Source of the DNA: Saccoglossus kowalevskii
Taxonomy: Eukaryota > Hemichordata > Enteropneusta > Harrimaniidae
Direction of reading: 5' to 3'
Assembly (NCBI RefSeq): GCF_000003605.2
Contig: NW_003156733.1
Location: forward strand, 978,037 to 1,042,036
DNA length: 64,000 nucleotides
How positions within the stretch are numbered: position 1 is the first letter of the stretch; each line of letters opens with the position of its first letter. The notes under the pieces are model-generated. The model searched no databases. It was given only the letters and a program-made list of their open reading frames with translations, and was not told where the DNA came from. Shown piece after piece: positions 62,914-64,000 of this stretch. A program made the translations under genes and the position numbers.

Positions 62914-63577
62914 CTAGAATTGACGACATAATTAAATCGACAGCATTCTGGTATTGTTTCAGGTTTACCCAATTTCATAAATGTGACTATTTTGACATCT
63001 GACAGAATACATTTTATTGAAGCAGCACAAACGACGGTGAATGTGTTTTTGTTTGTGTGACTTCAGTAGACACACTCACTGGGGGTGTTGATTAATAAAT
63101 GTAACATTTAGAAATTTGAACTCAATCCGTCTGGGCAATTTTGAGCCCGGCTCAAACCCGAATTTAGTGTTTCTTTGTCTAGTTTACAAATAAAATAAAT
63201 AAATAAAAACAAAAATTAAAAAAAAAAGTCAGGAAAAGATTTTATTTCAAAGGGATGAAGTTCGGGAAAACAATGCCAATGTACGATAGTTTTTTTTTTT
63301 TTTTTTTTTTTTGTATCACTTTTCATTCTTCAAATGTTCAACTTTTCATTAATATTATGTAGTCCATCGTGATTCTCCAGCAAAAGATTATGGGTAAAGT
63401 ATGACAACATAGCCACTGTTCTAAATTGTTGTGAAATGAGTCAGACTCGAAAACGTTTACATTTAGCATTTAATGCCCTGCAATGGAACATTCTGATTGG
63501 TGGGGAAAGAACTAGGTAATGATTACGTCAAATATGTCAACCAAATTAAATATGCTAAGAATGATTTCAAAAATTAC
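62914..63577. other. Non-coding stretch, presumed lectin intron
   Basis: AT-rich, with a poly-T run at 63291-63313. No exon recognised. Confidence 0.4.
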
Positions 63578-64000
63578 ATTGACATCACAAGGCAGTCACC
63601 AGTACCGTCTGGCGAATAAGGCGCCCATGCTGTGTACGACATCGGGGTACCGTCTCTATAAGTCCAGACACCTTCTGTACCTTTGTCTCTCCCGTCAATC
63701 CAATATCCTGTTAGACAATATTATACCGGATTATTCAACTGACAACGAGAAGCGATATTGTGGAAAACTACTGCACAATATTCCCTGACGTCTGCATCCA
63801 AAGAGTAGACATTTTCGTGAGTCTAGAAATAACAATACAAACAACTCACCGAGTGGTTCTGAATTCATGGTTGCAATAAAATCCACAACGGTGTCCTGCA
63901 TGTGCTGCGACGTAATTCTGGCAATTCTCCCGTCGTCATTACGACAGTATTGGCTGGCTTCCCTCCACGTCTTGGGTTCGTTAATGAACTTAAACGTACC
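63578..64000 (-). CDS. C-type lectin-domain protein (two exons, 5' end off the window)
   Basis: Exons run from the right edge to 63850 and from 63707 to 63578. The first encodes TFKFINEPKTWREASQYCRN and DDGRIARITSQHMQDTVVDF, matching the W-EA--YC---GG-LA-I core that opens the fold. Donor GTGAGT (phase 1), acceptor TCTAACAG. The second encodes GYWIDGRDKGTEGVWTYRDG then TPMSYTAWAP and GDCLVM, the W-G--D---EG-W-W-DG and DC blocks. The calcium/sugar motif is SPD-G rather than EPN or QPD, so classical sugar binding is doubtful. A GTAATT donor ends it in phase 2. Probably extracellular; a PAN exon lies downstream on the same strand. Signal peptide and N-terminus are beyond 64000. Confidence 0.85.

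Noticed and set aside
63519-63788. 89-codon plus-strand ORF
   Set aside because: It is the antisense of a clear C-type lectin exon.

Overview
The window is animal nuclear DNA: AT-rich, intron-bearing genes with GT/AG splice sites, long non-coding stretches, decayed LINEs, an LTR-element fossil, short MITE-like repeats and satellites. Protein families (chymotrypsin-fold proteases with a CGV-type propeptide, a class A GPCR, C-type lectin and PAN/Apple domains) suggest a marine invertebrate. A deuterostome such as a hemichordate or lancelet is possible, but nothing here settles it. There are two assembly gaps (20439-20525 and 37450-37980).

Layout. 1-450: 28-bp minisatellite. 730-3650: CR1/Jockey-type LINE, minus strand. 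3720-5520 and 9290-9620: remnants of a multi-copy, probably transposon-borne gene. 6749-7684: last three exons of a trypsin-like protease with a hydrophobic tail (copy A). 9840-12100: broken Ty3/Gypsy-like LTR element. 14947-15667: degraded 5' half of a second protease (copy B). 19121-21103: a six-exon protease gene with a 20-nt micro-exon (copy C), interrupted by a gap. 21.2-33.5 kb: gene-poor, with a diverged ~650-bp direct duplication and two MITE copies. 33.6-36.8 kb: L1/Tx1-type LINE, plus strand. 37255-37416: a complete hAT-type MITE with an 8-bp target duplication. 38.7-39.4 kb: 45-bp satellite.

40653-54867 (minus strand): the main gene, a class A GPCR rebuilt from four exons with matching splice phases. 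It encodes 831 residues: a 7TM core of about 330 and a basic, Ser-rich cytoplasmic tail of about 500. A 92-nt exon carrying DRY, the second intracellular loop and most of TM4 is too short to show as a long ORF, and the long last-exon ORF begins in intron. 58.4-59.4 kb: inverted repeat pair. 60.0-61.1 kb: PAN-domain last exon plus a decayed copy. 62.8-64.0 kb: C-type lectin gene entering from the right edge on the minus strand.

The three proteases are tandem paralogues and share intron sequence as well as exons. The PAN and lectin exons share a strand and could be one gene or two neighbours. The GPCR has no visible functional link to the rest.
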